Below are positions 18,164 through 19,453 of a stretch of 19,453 nucleotides of DNA, one piece after another (the stretch's first letter is position 1; each line of letters starts with the position of its first letter). Below the pieces are notes generated by a model that was not told the DNA's origin, made no database searches, and saw only the letters and a program-made list of their open reading frames with translations. Both the position numbers and the translations under genes were made by a program. Origin of the DNA: Chromera velia (Eukaryota; Sar; Chromeraceae); the NCBI GenBank assembly GCA_018398765.1, contig JAHBMJ010002388.1, positions 1 through 19,453 of the forward strand, in the 5' to 3' direction.

Positions 18164-19453
18164 TAATATGGCTAATTAGCATGCATACATTCACTTATCG
18201 ATGTTTAGAATGCTTTGTCATCTAATTCTTTCTTGGTTTCTCTGCTCCCTCCACATGCCTAAAGTCTGACATACTGGTAGCCGTGGCAGCCAAATCGTCT
18301 GAGCAGCTGGGCACCGTCACTTTACTGGATGCAGCTGTGTGTGCATGCGTTCGTGCTTGTATTTTATACCTGTGTTTGCTTGTTTCCGTACCTGTATTTT
18401 GTACTGATGTGTGCATACGTCCGTAGTTGTGTGTGTATATCTATATGTGAGTCTATGTCTTTCTCCGTGCGTGTATGTGTTCTTGCAGAACTCATGTTGG
18501 GCCCTCCGCTCATGCTGTCTAAACCTGGAAAATGACTGCCTGGGCTGACCCTAGGCAGCCCTCTCGGGCTGCCTGGGGCCTTACTTTCGACCTTCCCCAG
18601 GCGGTCCGCAAGGCTGTGGCCGCCAGGCGGCCGGTTGCGCGGCGATATGCATGGGCGGGCCCGCGAGCGCACATGCACCGGCGCGCCGCGCACACAACGC
18701 ATCCCCAACCGGCTCCATTTTGAGGGCCACGCAACGCGCGCAGAAAATGTTCGTGCAAAGCCTCATGCATGCATCGCAATGCAGCTCTCTGCTTTTCAAG
18801 TCAAGCTTCATTGTCGTCTCATGTTGGCTCACTTCATCTTTTCAATACAACTGTTGAACAGTGTGTCATTGAACGTCTTTCTAGAATATCAGCTCTTCAA
18901 TTTGTCATGTCATCAAGCTTTGGAGACGACCCGCTTAACCAGAATGGACTTATCTGAGTTTTTGGATCTCAAAAGGTCAGTCAACGCATGCTGGGAGCGG
19001 CTGGGAGATGTCATGAAGTGACCTGTGTGCAGAGTAGGTTCACCCACGCAGCCCACCAGTTTTGGAGGAACTACTTGTCAGCACGTTGATCGCAAATCCT
19101 TGTTGCTTTGCGGTTTGCTTTTCACTTTTGAGAGTCGACCTCAGCGAAACTTCGAGCAACAGTTGCGTCTCCGTATGTCTTGACTTCAATATACTCGCCG
19201 CATGACGGTCTATCCACTTCTTTTTTGAAAACCCATGATACCTTCTTATTTCTTTTCGGCTTCTGTCCTCGTTCATGACATTGTATGCAGAATCAAACAA
19301 AAGCGCCACAGGCGGCGTCGTTCAAGTTCTCTGGAGCTCAACCAATTTCCCCTTACTGTATGGAATGGCCGGTCAGCTAAACGCGTCTACTTCTCTTTCT
19401 TGAAAGTCCAGCAAGCTGGAGAGCCTCTTTTTCTCAACGCAATAAAGCATCTT
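18160..19453. other. Right flank, no firm gene
   Basis: This holds TGTG/TGCG-rich text (18330-18490) and a GC-rich segment (18540-18720) with a strong small hairpin: CTAGGCAGCCC at 18551-18561 pairs with GGGCTGCCTGG at 18566-18576 around a TCTC loop. There is a TGCATGCA box at 18766-18773. From about 18780 to the end the composition is balanced, with unclaimed open frames on both strands (for example 19276-19040 minus). A gene may begin or end beyond the window, but no splice-supported exon or family match was found. Confidence 0.4.
19040..19276 (-). CDS. Weak small open frame, basic product
   Basis: From an ATG at 19276 the minus strand reads open for 78 residues to a TGA at 19042-19040. 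The product is rich in Lys, Arg, Ser and Gln, without repeats, signal peptide or membrane segment. The frame is not low-complexity, which is why it is listed, but no family, splice context or homology can be offered. It may be a chance frame or a terminal exon of a gene continuing outside the window. Confidence 0.15.
   Translation of the reverse strand: MNEDRSRKEIRRYHGFSKKKWIDRHAASILKSRHTETQLLLEVSLRSTLKSEKQTAKQQGFAINVLTSSSSKTGGLRG

Noticed and set aside
18364-18708. Minus-strand 114-residue frame over the GC-rich patch
   Set aside because: High GC leaves few stop codons; the sequence crosses TG-rich repeat text and a hairpin, and no splice or family support exists.

Overview
The window looks like nuclear DNA of a protist, most likely a coccidian apicomplexan (Toxoplasma/Sarcocystis/Cystoisospora group). 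The reasons are: genes split by short GT-AG introns; many perfect TGCATGCA boxes, a known coccidian promoter element; a MYST-type acetyltransferase and a secreted chitinase-like protein; and very heavy simple-repeat load. The abundant micro-, mini- and satellite repeats plus a DNA-transposon-like insertion would suit a repeat-rich genome such as Sarcocystis. The genus is inference. No bacterial gene organisation, rRNA, tRNA or CRISPR was seen.

Layout. 1-645: low-complexity flank. 646-2105 (minus): a three-exon gene for a 353-residue secreted protein with family-19 chitinase (GH19) landmarks but no clear catalytic glutamate pair. 2106-4470: its upstream region with a TGCATGC cluster, a pair of diverged repeats, then an AT-rich island. 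4473-11752 (minus): a gene of about 16-17 exons for a divergent MYST histone acetyltransferase (chromo-barrel, C2HC finger, acetyl-CoA motif, winged helix). Its introns carry several different tetranucleotide arrays, and its 3' end may extend through a 0.8-kb minisatellite to an acidic last exon at 4473-4654. 11753-12490: upstream DNA with a large inverted repeat. 12490-16760: a satellite/AT-rich block. It contains a 1,667-bp element with 45-bp terminal inverted repeats inserted into a 'GGCTTCTGTTCACACACTC' satellite, whose right part shows higher-order structure. 16760-19453: mostly non-coding, with a 650-bp polypyrimidine tract, a 35-37-bp tandem repeat, a TA tract and GC-rich hairpins.

How things work together. 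The two genes are on the same strand, but eukaryotic neighbours need not be related. One product would act in the nucleus (chromatin acetylation) and the other in the secretory pathway. Gene models were built by hand from reading-frame phase and splice-site agreement plus recalled family landmarks. Most internal exons of the acetyltransferase are phase-consistent; its first three exons and its C-terminus are the weak points.
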